From Plasmodiophora brassicae (lineage: Eukaryota > Endomyxa: Phytomyxea > Phytomyxea > Plasmodiophorida), in NCBI GenBank assembly GCA_036867785.1, contig CP145414.1, positions 1,178,001-1,242,000 on the forward strand: DNA of 64,000 nucleotides, written 5' to 3'. The notes under the pieces are model-generated. The model searched no databases. It was not told the DNA's origin and worked only from the letters and a program-made list of their open reading frames with translations. Below, one piece after another: positions 1 to 10,621 of the stretch; position 1 is the first letter of the stretch; each line of letters starts with the position of its first letter. The translations under genes were made by a program, and so were the position numbers.

Positions 1-861
1 CCACAAGCACAATGCGTTGCTCATCCTCGACACGGTGACCAGCCTTGGCGGCATACCGTTATTCATCGATCAATGGGATGTCGACGCGGCTTACTCTGGT
101 AGCCAGAAATGCCTGTCGTGCCCGCCAGGTTGGTACACTGCGGCCCCGTTTCGCAGTCAGCCTTTGAGCTGAAACTCATCATCTCAGGAATTGCCCCTGT
201 AACGCTTAATGATCGCGCAATGCAGAAGGTCAACAACCGCAAATCTAAGGTGGGTTGACCCTGAGATCGCGTCGCATTCGCCTGATCCACTGGCCAGGTC
301 GCCAATTGGTATCTGGACCTGACGATGGTCGGCAAATACTGGGGAAGTGAGCGCACGTACCATCACACGGCGCCCATCAACATGTATGTGCGGTGATGAG
401 TCCCTTTGCCGATACGGTTCTCATGCCAGAATATCCAGGAACTATGCGCTCAGGGAAGCTCTTCGCTTAGTGAGCGAAGAAGGCCTGGAGGCGCGTTGGA
501 AGCGTCATGCCGACAACGCTAAACTATTCGCGGCGCGCCTGAAGGACATTGGCCTAGAGTGTTTCATCCCCGAAGCGACTCGCCTGAGCACCTTGATATC
601 TGTTACCGTTCCCAATGGCATCGATGCCAAGGCGGCCTGCAAGTACTGCCTGGACACCTTTAACGTCGAAATCGGCGGCGGCCTTGGCGAGCTCGCTGGC
701 AAGATCTTCCGCGTTGGTACGACCTCTACGTGGAATCGGTTTCGCGATCCTTGTGCGTTGATTGTTCTCTTACAGGTCTCATGGGGTTCAACAGTCGGCG
801 TGAGAACATTGAGCTGTGCTGTGCTGCTCTCAAGGCTGCTCTAGATGAGCAACGCAAGTAA
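1..861 (+). CDS. AGXT: Alanine-glyoxylate / serine-pyruvate aminotransferase, 3' part
   Basis: The reading frame enters from the left edge and ends at TAA 859-861. It has five exons (1-128, 188-249, 298-383, 439-716, 776-861) separated by introns of 48-60 nt. The class V aminotransferase fold is plain: SLGGIP, the PLP-lysine motif YSGSQK (about 93-110) followed by PPG, then HHTAPIN and ALREAL. The family transfers the amino group of alanine or serine to glyoxylate or pyruvate, usually in peroxisomes or mitochondria. The last residues are EQRK, with no obvious peroxisomal SKL-type end, so the compartment is open. The N-terminal half lies outside the window. Family assignment is firm; substrate preference is inference. 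Confidence 0.93.
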
Positions 862-985
862 CCGCGTTACGCCACTGGGCAATTAATACAGACCCGACAG
901 TCCGGCCAGGATGCGTTGAGCGGGTTTCGCTGTCGTCGAATTACTAGAATGTGTAGAATATTACGACCAATGTGAATGAGGGCGA

Positions 986-1543
986 TCAGTAAACGGCGCC
1001 ACCGTCGTCCAGCGTGTACGGTATCTCAACGTAGTCATCGATGGGCAGTGGCTCTTCGCCCGTCCACCAGCGCCGAACATACTGGCCGATCACACTGAGC
1101 GGACCCGCTAAGGGCCCGTCGTTACCATCACTGTCGTACACGTCGTCAAGGTCCTCCAGGTACTCTAGCCGAAGCTGTGCATGGCGATGGCCTCGCGCGG
1201 CAGCCCTCCTGTAGAAATGCATCGCCAGGGCAGCATCGGCGACGATCGCATCGGATCCCTGTTCCAGCAGCCGCCCGACCTCAAACTCGGCATCGCGATG
1301 CCCACGAAGCGCCCGCCCAAACAGGCCACCTTGTGGACTTGCCCGGTCGATCAGCACGGACACAGCACGCCCAGCCATCCCCGACAGCGCCCGCAGTAGG
1401 CCAGGCAGGGCGGCGCCCGTTCCGGCACGCCGGCGCGCGGCGACCGGCTCGCACGCCATTTCACGCTCGACGGCGGCCCGGTCAACGATGACATACGTGC
1501 CCATGTCGCAGTACATCGTCAGCAGGCCCAGGTCCCGCGACAT
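986..1543 (-). CDS. Sel1-like repeat protein, hypothetical
   Basis: Open frame read leftward from the ATG at 1543 to TAA at 986, 185 residues. The frame stays open upstream to about 1600, so a 5' exon may be missing. The middle has helical Sel1/TPR-like repeats (GHRDAEFEVGRLLEQGSD, then YRRAAARGHRHAQLRLEYL), which normally act as protein-interaction scaffolds. The C-terminus is acidic and carries YVRRWWTGEEPLPIDDY. No catalytic motif is seen. It faces the aminotransferase tail to tail. Function is unknown beyond the repeat class. Confidence 0.55.
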   Translation of the reverse strand: MSRDLGLLTMYCDMGTYVIVDRAAVEREMACEPVAARRRAGTGAALPGLLRALSGMAGRAVSVLIDRASPQGGLFGRALRGHRDAEFEVGRLLEQGSDAIVADAALAMHFYRRAAARGHRHAQLRLEYLEDLDDVYDSDGNDGPLAGPLSVIGQYVRRWWTGEEPLPIDDYVEIPYTLDDGGAVY

Positions 1544-1600
1544 GGTCCCGTTGCCCCGTTCATGAAAAATGGCCGGCACCGACGCGGCGTCGCGCAACAA

Positions 1601-1900
1601 AGGCCTATACCCGCGCGAACTACTTCACGTGCCGCTGCCTCCGAGCCGAGCACTGGGGGGCATGCAGCTATAGCGGGTCAGCAGTCACGCACCGCCCTGG
1701 AATAGATGGCGATGGCGCCATCGGCGCGGATCGTCGAGGCATCGCTGTCGTGGTGCTAACGAAACCTGTCCGAAACGTGGACAGATGGCAGGAACGCTCG
1801 GTGCTGCTAGCCTGCTTGTTGCCACAAGCACTGTCACCCGGACGGTATGACGTGGTGCCGCCACATAAACACGGTAACCCACATGATGTATTGCAAGCGG
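1601..1900. other. Intergenic stretch, no supported gene
   Basis: Short open frames exist on both strands, but none shows conserved sequence. It could hold the 5' exon or promoter of the Sel1-like gene and the 3' end of the carbinolamine dehydratase gene. Confidence 0.4.
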
Positions 1901-2450
1901 TCATGGAGCCGGGCTGGTTGTCGGCTGCGAGGATTCGGTGGGGCCGCTCGTGGACGTGGACGATACAGGGTCGCAGGCAGGGCCACAGGATTTACCTTTC
2001 AGTTCGCCGAGGTACGGGATCATCAGGGCCATCTGGAAGTCGCGATACGACAAGCCTTCCAATTTTGGGGTGTACAAGGTCACCTCAGCGGCCAGTTCCG
2101 AACTTCGCAGGACGACCTTTCGTGCCGCATTGTCAACATGTGTTCTTCGGTCATGGATCGCGGACAGCTGTACTTACCGAATGCGGTGGATGATCAACTG
2201 TGGGAACCCTGTTAGCGGTCAATAATGCACAGACGACCATGGACGCTTACGGTTTTCACCGATCTTGTAGATTTTGGCAGCGAACGCATTCAGGAGGTCC
2301 ACTGATGCTAACGTGAATGTCCTGGTCAGCTTTGTCGACTCCTTGTTCACCTTCCACTCCTTGACGCTCTTGTGCAGCATTGCTACGAACTTTGGCGGTA
2401 GGCAGGACCCGCCTTGCTCGAACGGGTCACAAGCGCCAAGTCGAAACTTG
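1901..2450 (-). CDS. Divergent pterin-4a-carbinolamine dehydratase-like protein
   Basis: Three exons in the minus direction: about 2450-2260, 2197-2178 and 2116-1901, with introns 2259-2198 and 2177-2117. The joined protein follows the carbinolamine dehydratase fold: a Trp-containing N-terminal strand (KSVKEWKV), a TRTFTLASVDLLNAF helix region, then DHPPHS, EVTLYTPKLEGLSYRD and ALMI. The family dehydrates 4a-hydroxytetrahydrobiopterin to recycle the cofactor of aromatic amino-acid hydroxylases, and some members bind transcription factors. The usual His-His-Pro is Asp-His-Pro here, and the second THxxGGL motif reads TPKLEGL, so two of three active-site histidines appear lost. The tail is Ser/Thr/Pro-rich. 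The start exon upstream of 2450 is not resolved. Confidence 0.6.
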
Positions 2451-3020
2451 GCCGCCTATACCAGCATTCAATCCGAGTGCAGAAGCGTGCATATACCATG
2501 GTGGTACGGTGCCAAGCTTCTCGTCGATAGTCGACAGGCGCCGGATCCCGGAAACGACATGCAGATGAACGCTCACTCGACATGCAAGGCGTCGAAGCGC
2601 ACCACGGAACTGTACCGCCCACCGTCAGACAGTGGCACAGGCGAGAACGCCACCAGCGACTACACCAACCATTGCAACCTCGGCTCAACGCTCGCCTCAC
2701 GGAACGGAGTGACTGTCACCTAAACTGGCGACCCCGTCAGCGCCAGCCGCCGCTCTTCGCAAAGACCTGATTACCGCCACAACCATGACGGCTCAGAAAC
2801 CATCCTGATAGCACATAATCTCCCCAAGCCCATCATAGGCCAGCTCGCCCGCACATCATCGTTCCTGGTAGGTCAATGAAAGTAGGCACATCGGCTGCTT
2901 GAATGGCGCATCCTCTGTGTGCGTGTCTGTGGGTGTGCAGCAAGTCCGTGAAGTCCGTCGCGGAGTCCGTGGCGCGCGGCGCAGGGCTACCTCGAGGCAG
3001 ACTTGTGAGCTGTGCCGCCC
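2451..3020. other. Upstream region of the dehydratase-like gene and of UTP13
   Basis: This stretch lies between two divergent genes. Open frames on both strands are short and have no family resemblance. It probably contains the unseen first exon of the minus-strand dehydratase-like gene and the promoter of UTP13. I see no repeat or RNA gene. Confidence 0.4.
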
Positions 3021-5498
3021 ATGGCACCTTTATCGTTGTCTAAATCATGGCGCGTGATCGGGACGCATACGGACTGCTACACGGGCGGTCGGGTGCGCCT
3101 GTCGTCATGTAAGACGTTGGTCGCCTGCTGGTGCAACGAATCTGTGAAACTCGTGCGCTTGGCCGACGGTCACGTTGTCGCGTCGTTCGAAGACGACAAC
3201 GATGCCTTTATTGCATTCGATTTGCACCCGTCCGCACCCGAACTGGCCACTGTACAGCGTAGTGGTCTGATTCGTATCTGGTCGCTGGAAACGCGGGAGC
3301 GCCTGCGCGAATGGAAAGGCCATAAGCTCCCCGTCACCTGCATCGCGTATGATTCCACGGGAAACCTTCTAGCGACGGGTGCCGTCGACCGGCAAGTTCG
3401 CATCTGGAACGCCACGAAGGGGTTCGCCACACACACGTACGCAGCGCACAACGACGTCATCACCTGCCTCACGTTCCATCCGAACCCATCCGCCCTCGTC
3501 GTGTACTCTGGCGCTCGGGACGGCAGTATCGTCGCGTACGACCTTCGCAAGCAGACGGACACGTCGCTGTCGAACCACATGGCCACGGTCACCGATCTCG
3601 CTGTCGACGCCGACAGCGAGCGGCTGCTGTCGGTCGGCCGCGACAAGGTCATCAACGTCTGGGCGGCGGATACGCTGACGCTTCTGCGAACGATTCCCGT
3701 CCTGGAGGAACTCGAAGGCATTGCATGGCTGCCCGATTCCTGCGCGCTCCCTGTCGCGATCTCGTCGTCGTCCTCGAAGCGTTTCATGACGGTCGGCCAA
3801 CGTGGCCTGCCCGCGGTCTACACGCTGGACGACATGCGCTGCGTCTACGCGGACGAAACGACGGCGCAGGACGACGCGATCGCGTTGACGGGCGTCCTGG
3901 TTCGCGATGACGACTTCATCGTGGTCAGCTCGGACCACAACCTGCACGTTCGCGACCTGGCGACGTTCGCGCAGACGAATTGCATCATCGGGTACAACGA
4001 CGAGATCCTGGATATCCAGTGCCTTCCCGACAGCGAGCGCGCCGCTGTCGCCACCAACTCGCAGCTGATCCGCATCATCGACCTGGGCACGTTCAACGCG
4101 CGCCTGCTGTCTGGGCACACGGCTGTCGTCCTCGCCGTCAGCGTCAGCCCGTGCGGCACGTTCCTGGCGTCCGCCTCCAAGGACAACACGCTGCGCGTCT
4201 GGGACCTTCGCACGTTCGCGTGCACGGCGGTCGTTCAAGGGCACACCCGGGACGTGTCCGCGTGCACCTGGGGTCGCGCCGGCGCCCTGTACTCGGCCAG
4301 CGCCGACCGCACCCTGAAACGCTGGCAGGTCGACCTGCAGGGCGGCACGGTGCGCCCGGACGCCCTCGCGACCGTCCTGGCGCACGACGCCGACGTGAAC
4401 GCGGTGGCCGTGTCGCCCAACGACAAGCTCGTGGCGACGTGCTCCCAGGACAAGACCGTCAAGATCTGGGAGACAAGCGACCTGGCACCAGTCGCCACGC
4501 TTCGTGGCCATCGTCGTGGCGTCTGGTGCATGGCGTTCTCCCCCGTCGACAAGTGCCTGGCGACCGGGTCCGGCGATCGGACGATCAGGATCTGGTCGCT
4601 GCGCGACAACACGTGCGTCAGGACGTTGCAGGGCCACACCGGGTCGGTGCTTCGCCTCCTGTTCCTGCCCGGCGGCATGCAGATCCTGTCGGCCGGTGCG
4701 GACGCGCTCGTCAAGCTGTGGACGGTGCACACGAACGAGTGCACGGCGACGTTCGAGGACGCGCACGACGACGGCAAGATCTGGGCCATGGCCCTGACGC
4801 CCGATCACGCCCGGCTCGTCACGGGTGCCACCGACTCGAAGATCAACGTCTGGCGCGACTTCACGCTGGACGACGCCGAGGAGGAGCGCCGCGCCGCTGA
4901 CGAGCGCACGCTGGCCGACCAGGCCCTGCAGAACGCGATGAAGGCGCGCGATCACGTCAACGCTGCCGCGCTCGCCGTCCGACTTCGCAACCCGCGGCGG
5001 TTGTACACGATCCTGGAGGCGTGCCCCGACGGCGATCTCGACGCGATCGTCGACGCGCTGACCGACGACGACCTGGGCGAGGCGCTGTCCTGGATCCGGG
5101 ACTGGAACACGGTCGCCAAGCGGTGCATTGTCGGGCAGCGCCTGCTGCGGGTCATCTGCCGACGCGCGCGCCCGGAACGATTGCTGGGCGTGAAGGGCGC
5201 CGGCGCCGTCCTGGACGCCCTGGCCGCCTACTCGCAGCGCCACTTCGACCGCATCGACCGCCTCGTCCGGAAGACGTTCCTCATGGACTACGTCCTCAAG
5301 GCACAGGGTGCCCTCGGCGACCCTGCCGCCGCCGAACCGAACAACAACGGGGCCATCGAGTCGGCGCTCGGGAAACGGGGTCCAGACGACGACAACGACG
5401 ACAGGGCGCCGGCCTCGCGAAAGACGAAGAAGAAGAAGCAGCAGCAGGCGACGAAGGCGAACGCTGCCGATCTTCTGCCAATAAACAGCGGCAACTGA
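3021..5498 (+). CDS. UTP13: U3 snoRNP protein UTP13 / TBL3 (WD40)
   Basis: Single-exon gene of 825 residues from ATG 3021; the frame opens at an upstream GTG (3012), but the ATG fits family N-termini. Twelve or so WD40 repeats fill about residues 10-620, with recurrent GH..V..vafsp and D.tvkiW signatures (for example SQDKTVKIWE, SGDRTIRIWS). The C-terminal Utp13 domain follows (ADQALQNAMKARDHVNAAALA, then LRVICRRARPERLL). UTP13 belongs to the UTP-B module of the SSU processome and is needed for early 18S rRNA processing in the nucleolus. The tail is Lys-rich (RKTKKKKQQQ), suitable as a nucleolar signal. It is convergent with the PUB-PP2C gene, the two stop codons lying 17 bp apart. Confidence 0.95.
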   Translation: MAPLSLSKSWRVIGTHTDCYTGGRVRLSSCKTLVACWCNESVKLVRLADGHVVASFEDDNDAFIAFDLHPSAPELATVQRSGLIRIWSLETRERLREWKGHKLPVTCIAYDSTGNLLATGAVDRQVRIWNATKGFATHTYAAHNDVITCLTFHPNPSALVVYSGARDGSIVAYDLRKQTDTSLSNHMATVTDLAVDADSERLLSVGRDKVINVWAADTLTLLRTIPVLEELEGIAWLPDSCALPVAISSSSSKRFMTVGQRGLPAVYTLDDMRCVYADETTAQDDAIALTGVLVRDDDFIVVSSDHNLHVRDLATFAQTNCIIGYNDEILDIQCLPDSERAAVATNSQLIRIIDLGTFNARLLSGHTAVVLAVSVSPCGTFLASASKDNTLRVWDLRTFACTAVVQGHTRDVSACTWGRAGALYSASADRTLKRWQVDLQGGTVRPDALATVLAHDADVNAVAVSPNDKLVATCSQDKTVKIWETSDLAPVATLRGHRRGVWCMAFSPVDKCLATGSGDRTIRIWSLRDNTCVRTLQGHTGSVLRLLFLPGGMQILSAGADALVKLWTVHTNECTATFEDAHDDGKIWAMALTPDHARLVTGATDSKINVWRDFTLDDAEEERRAADERTLADQALQNAMKARDHVNAAALAVRLRNPRRLYTILEACPDGDLDAIVDALTDDDLGEALSWIRDWNTVAKRCIVGQRLLRVICRRARPERLLGVKGAGAVLDALAAYSQRHFDRIDRLVRKTFLMDYVLKAQGALGDPAAAEPNNNGAIESALGKRGPDDDNDDRAPASRKTKKKKQQQATKANAADLLPINSGN

Positions 5499-5515
5499 TG
5501 CAGGGGCCGGTTCAT

Positions 5516-7039
5516 TCACAGGGTGATGACTATGGCGGTCAGGTTGTCCATGCTCTGCTTCTCGAAGGCGCGCGTGACGAGCGCGCTGGCGGCGCGCCCC
5601 GCCGGGTTCCCCTCGGTCGGCGCCGCCGCCGCCAGCTGGTCGTTCACGAACAGCGCCGCGTCGTCGTCGGTCATGACGTCCCAGATGCCATCGCAGGCGG
5701 CAATCACGAACCGGTCGTCCCCTGTGAGAACATGGCGCGCTAGCGCGTACGCCCAGTCAGGTCGGCCATCGTGCCAGGCGGGTCGGGACGACGACGAGAC
5801 GCACTGATATGCGGCACGGCCGACACGCTGGGCTTCAGGACGTGGTCGCCCAGGGCGCGCGACACGGCCAGGACGCCGTTGACGCGATTGCCGGCGATGA
5901 AGCCGCCGGCGTCCTTGACGCGGGCCACCTCCGACGCCAACGACGGCTTGTGGTCCATCGACAACCGCTTCGACACGACGCGGTTGCTCGTCGCGTCCCA
6001 TGACGCCAGCACCGCCCGCGTGTCGCCGGCGTTCGCCGAATACAGGACGCGGTCGCCGCCCTCGTCGACGAACAGGACCGTCGCGACCGTGACGCCCGAT
6101 TCGAGAATGGACCGGCGTCGCAGCTGGGCGTCGGTGTACAGGTAGGCCGCCTCGATGCACGACGGGGTCGTCGCGTCCTGCTTCCGCCGACGCGACATGA
6201 TCCAGGACAGGTTCTGCAACCGACGAGCGCGCGTCAGCGAGACGTTTCGCGGGCCGGCCATCGTCGGTGCCGACCTCGTGGAAGCTTCGCACGACAAAGT
6301 CGACCGCCTCGCGACCGCCGTGCCCGTCGTAGACGCAGAACAGGCCCTGCAGGTAGCACCAGGCGTTCAGCGAAGCGCGCGGGCGGGGACGCAGAGACGT
6401 CGTACGCATCGAGGGTCGCCCGCGAACCCGTCGACCATGACGTAGTCGTCCTCGTTGGCGGGCCGGCGCCCAACGCTGTGCGCCAGGCCCGCCTGACGAA
6501 CCGACACCCACCTACGAGGTTTAGGGCAACGGGCGAACCACCGGCGGCTGGACGACGGGCGCGTACGTATGCGTATCGCTGAGGCGGGGGATGCCGTCGG
6601 TTTGCAGAGCCAGCTGCTTCCTGCGTTTGATCATGGCCAGGCGCGCCTGCCGGACGGAGGTCAGCGTCTGGCTCCGCCCAGCGTCGTCGCTGTCGGGCGG
6701 CAGGACGATGAAGTCGCTGTCGCTGGCGTCCGGCTGGAACCCGATCCGCCGGAACAGGTCGACGCCGTGCTTGACGTGCCCGAGGCGCTCCTAAACGGAG
6801 ACGGGTGACGTCGGGCGTCGTCGGCAGAGTGTACGCCGACGACGTACGTGGAAGTTCAGGTTCGACAGGCGTATCCGCCTGAATCGGTGGTCGCCGGGCG
6901 CGTCAATGATGGCGTTGACCATGACGAGGGCCGTGTCGATGGCCTCGATGACGTCGAACGGGTTGTTGTCCCGCGACCCGGCCAGGTCGTCCAGGAGCAG
7001 GTCGATCGGGGTGCCCGTCGCCCCCGTACTGACCGACAT
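5516..7039 (-). CDS. PUB-domain / PP2C-family Ser/Thr phosphatase fusion
   Basis: Six exons (7039-6848, 6790-6567, 6511-6406, 6346-6275, 6213-5805, 5721-5516); their lengths sum to 1209 nt, giving 402 residues in one frame. Residues 1 to about 100 form a PUB/PUG domain (RIRLSNLNFH, then GVDLFRRIGFQ), a module that in other proteins binds the AAA ATPase p97/Cdc48. The rest is PP2C: GRRPANEDDYVMVDGFAG, the metal motif FCVYDGHGG, SANAGDTRAVL, GVLAVSRALGD, IAACDGIWDV and a C-terminal SMDNLTAIVI. PP2C enzymes are Mn/Mg-dependent phosphatases. The 55-nt intron 6566-6512 removes an in-frame stop and joins the two domains in phase. No ATG lies directly upstream of the PP2C part, which supports one gene. 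Partner and substrate are unknown. Confidence 0.85.
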
Positions 7040-7212
7040 TGCCGCCTGTGTGTGTGTGTGTGAGGCGGTGGGGGGCGCGCGGCCCCGACATGGTTGTTGC
7101 CTCCTGGCGGCGGGAGGCCCCAATCGCTCGTGTATATGTGTATATTATACATAATGCCGACGATCATATCTAACCGCATAGGTAGATGAGCAGGCGCCCG
7201 CCGGGGTCGCCC

Positions 7213-8868
7213 CTAGAACGGGTTCACCCATCGCGCCAGCCGGATCCTCAGGCTGGCGGACGCGGGCGGCACCGGCGCGTGCTCGCCGGGACCCGCTTCT
7301 TCCTTGACGATGGCGACGAACCGGGGCAGGAACGGGTCGACGCCGCCCATCGGGTCCTCCAGGATCATGTCGGTGTGCGACTTCCCCGGGCAGATGTGCA
7401 GGGTCGGCTGCAGGCCTGCCCGGCGCAGGGCGTCGCAGAACCCGATGCTGGACGCGTGCGGGACGGTCCGGTCGGCGTCGCCGTGGAACAGGACGATGTC
7501 GGGGAGCAGGTCCAGGGCCAGCTTGCCGCGATCCGCTCTGGATACCGACACGGTCGGGGAGAACAACGCCAGGTCCCTGCCCATGATCCGGCAGATGACT
7601 CTCCTGTACAGACCGCGACCGTGTAGGTTGGTGCAGACGGCATCGAGGTCGTACGGCCCCGATATGCCTGTACCGTTCGGGTCAGCGAGCACAACAACGC
7701 GTCGCCAATGTACGGGCCGCTAATACGGTACCGATGAAGCGCCTCAGGCGCGATGCACGCCACGCGACACGCGTCTCGATGCGTTCCCAGGCCGCCTGGC
7801 GAATCAGGGACACGGCCGCAAGATGCGCCCCGGCCGACTGTACGCGCGACACACGAGGCGTGAGCGTCGAGCGAGCCAGACAGCCGATGATGGAAACCCG
7901 CACGTGTACCTGCCCCGACAGCGTGATGTTGGTGACGTCGCCGCCGAACTCGATGATGTGGTCAAAGACCCAGGCGACGGCATCGGACGTGTCGATCAGC
8001 ATGTCGACGATCTGGCCTACCAAGGCGTGATGTTGGACGAGGCCGTTACTGCCGTCAATCCAGCACGCGCATGCGAACCTTGCGGAAAGTTCCTGTGGGC
8101 GTCAACGCACGCTTCAGCCTCGGGGGTGGCCAGTCGCCCAAGCACACACAGAACGGTGTCACCTGTAGTCCGGGGAGACGAACAGCACGCCTTTCTGGCA
8201 CATTTGCCAGCCCATCAGCGCCGCCCAGGCTCGGTGCCCGATGATCCATGCCCCGCCTGCCACGTGGCATTGCGTTTCAGCACAGGACGGTGTGGGGGCG
8301 AGTCGGCAACGCGCAAGGCCACCTGCGAAGAAAATGACGACCGGCCACCCCTTCGCGGGTCGGCTGGCCACATCCTCAGGAATGTACCTGTCGGCACGCG
8401 CACGTGTGTGAGCCGATGGACGAGCGCATCCGGGGACAACGAGTGCCGACACGTCCAGCAGGCTTCTACCGTGGAACCCGTATCGAATACTACGATGGAT
8501 CCGACGGGACGTGGCATATCGGTAGAACATGTGCAGGAAATCGGGCAGGAGAACGCCGATGAAGACAAGCAAGCGCAGGAGCATGACCATCCCTACGAGG
8601 CGTCAGCGCTGGACGCCTATACGCGCGCGCCATGGACCGCGATACATTTCCATCCGAACCCGAACAGGCGTATCAGGACAATGGCGAGCCGGGTCACCAG
8701 GTACGCATCCTGGGCCATGATCTGCGAGAACGACCGCCGCAGGACGTCGTCGCCCATCTCCAGCATCTCGTCGTCGTCGTCGTCGTCGTCGTTGTCCATC
8801 CACGAGCCGGACGACGACCCGGGTTCCGACCGGGACGCCCGGCCCGTCGTCGAGCCACTGCGCGACAT
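7213..8868 (-). CDS. Membrane-anchored isoprenylcysteine methylesterase-like alpha/beta hydrolase
   Basis: Multi-exon gene read from ATG 8868 to TAG 7213. The N-terminus is acidic (a run of Asp after SSGSWMDN), followed by two hydrophobic segments (TRLAIVLIRLFGFGWKW and MLLRLLVFIGVLLP, joined across intron 8645-8593). The hydrolase domain matches plant ICME/ICMEL enzymes: RSIRYGFHGRSLLDVYIPED, FFAGGAWIIGHRAW as oxyanion region, SPDYR, nucleophile GQSAG (split by an intron), acid in HGDADRTVP and catalytic His in GKSHTD. The family removes the methyl ester from prenylated C-termini at the ER. Family membership is clear; the prenylcysteine substrate is inferred from similarity. Confidence 0.85.
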
Positions 8869-9166
8869 CGCCAGGGGCGCCGTTGCCTGTGCGCAGAGGC
8901 GCGCGACACCCGCCCCAAAACAACGGATCGGCTGCTGCCGACCGCCTCCTGAACGTAACGTCATCGTCGCGTCCAGCGCCGCCGGCCATCGTATACGACA
9001 CGGCCGCGATGTGGTGGACGTCGACGGCAGGACGACGTCACGGCGAGCCGCGCGGCAGTCACGGGGTTTTCGGGGACAGGCCCGTCGCCACGGCTGTCTT
9101 GGCCTGGCGTCTCGAATCCAGCGGACGGGTGTATTATACAACGTCGCGGGTTCGCGGGCGGGCGCA

Positions 9167-10070
9167 TTACGCCAACAGGATGACGGAGACGAGCAGGGCG
9201 ACCAGACCGGCTCCAGGGCTGACGTGTCGGGTCCCGCTCTTCTGCGGCGGCTGCGCGCAGACGGCGCTGGGCGTCGTCGGGCTAGCGGAGCCGACGAGAA
9301 CCCGTGCGCCGGTCTGCAATTGCCACTGCATTAGCGAGTGGCGGCGCCTAATCACGGGTGGCAGTCGCCCGACCTTCTTGTACCAGTTCGATGTCGTCCC
9401 GTCCACGGCAATGACGTCGAATTCGACGAGCGTGTCTGTCGACGGTGCCGCCCACTGAAAGACGACGGGCATCGATTTCGGGTTCGCAGACGTGTGGGTC
9501 ACGCGCGACTGTGCGCTGCCGTCGCAGGCCACTTGTTTGGCCATGGATGTGCTTACGAACGCGTAATCGGTGCTGTAGTCGCTGCTGATCGGTATGACCG
9601 ACCCGGTCGCCGTGGTCACCTTCGAGAACGACCCGATCCCCGTCGAGCAGCCCGTTCGCGACACCAACAGGATGCCGTTGAACGTGCTGCCGCCAGTGAA
9701 CGACCCTGTGGCAGTGACCTGCAGGCGTGCACTCAGACTGAGCAACCTGCACAACAGAGTGCCGTCCAACCATGACGGTCCCGCCTTGCGGGACGCTCGT
9801 CCGGCTGAACGTCAAGTTGACGAACTGCGTTGGTGCCGACCCTGGTCCTGGTTTGCATACGATACGTCAGGTGACGCTGCTGAAGCGTTTGACCGGGCCG
9901 TGAGGCACATGGCACGTACCGCCCATGCCGCCCGTGATCATCGCCTGGATGTCAGAGGCGACGGCGATGTCGCAGATGCCGGCACCAGTCGAATAGCCCC
10001 AGACGACCGCCGTCGCACAACATTGCAGGGCAACGACAAAGGCCGTTGAGCGACGCCAGCTGCGTCGCAT
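9167..10070 (-). CDS. Secreted, probably GPI-anchored Reeler-domain protein
   Basis: At least three exons from ATG 10070 to TAA 9167. The first exon encodes a signal peptide (FVVALQCCATAVVWG) and a short Cys-containing stretch. Exons near 9840-9770 (VNLTFSRTSVPQGGTV) and 9730-9167 make a Reeler domain: GSTFNGILLVSRTGCS, then RVTHTSANPKSMPVVFQW and FDVIAVDGTTSNWYKK. The C-terminus is hydrophobic (GLVALLVSVILLA) directly before the stop, as in GPI-anchored or tail-anchored surface proteins. Reeler domains occur in extracellular matrix and ferric-reductase-like proteins; no reductase domain is present here. Exact splice sites of exon 1 are not fixed. Confidence 0.7.
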
Positions 10071-10621
10071 GCTTCTATGTACTAGGTACAGCCAGCAATG
10101 GTAATCGGGTTAGGAAGCGGTCGAAGAGCCGTACCATGGCGACCCATTCCGTCCGGACGCGCCGTGGTCACTGGGCATTGGACCCGAATCGATCTACTAA
10201 CCGTACATGTCCTGTTACCCGTATGTCTGTCCGATCGTGACCGAGATGCGCTTTCCGACCTGCACGAAAATAGTCTTGGACCCGTTCCCGAATTAGACCC
10301 AGGGTCGTCGCCGACGAAACCTATTAATTTTACTGCAAGCCGCCGGGCGTTCGCCTCTACAGAGGAGGCGCGACACGGGACGCTCACGACGGGCATCGGA
10401 GCCGCTGCTTTCGGGGGGCGATCGCCCTGTTTTGGCGTCGACAGCGACCGCCCCACGTCAATCGTCGTCGGGGGCTCTCGCTGTCGGAACGTTTTCGGTC
10501 TGCAGTTTTTTTTTGGGTCGGCGTCTGTGGGCGCTGCAACGCGACCGCCCCGTCGTCGTCCAGTGCGCAGCGTCTGCACCACACAGGTCGCGGCGGGCTC
10601 GGTCCGCGTTCGTCGTCGGCC
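10071..10621. other. Divergent promoter interval
   Basis: Lies between the starts of the Reeler gene (minus) and the RhoGAP gene (plus). Long open frames cross it on both strands but lack conserved motifs. A run of nine T at about 10505-10513 is the only visible low-complexity feature. Confidence 0.4.

Noticed and set aside
3369-5519. A 716-codon open frame on the minus strand across UTP13
   Set aside because: Arg/Gly/Val-rich composition typical of a GC-rich antisense shadow; the sense frame has clear WD40 repeats and the Utp13 domain.
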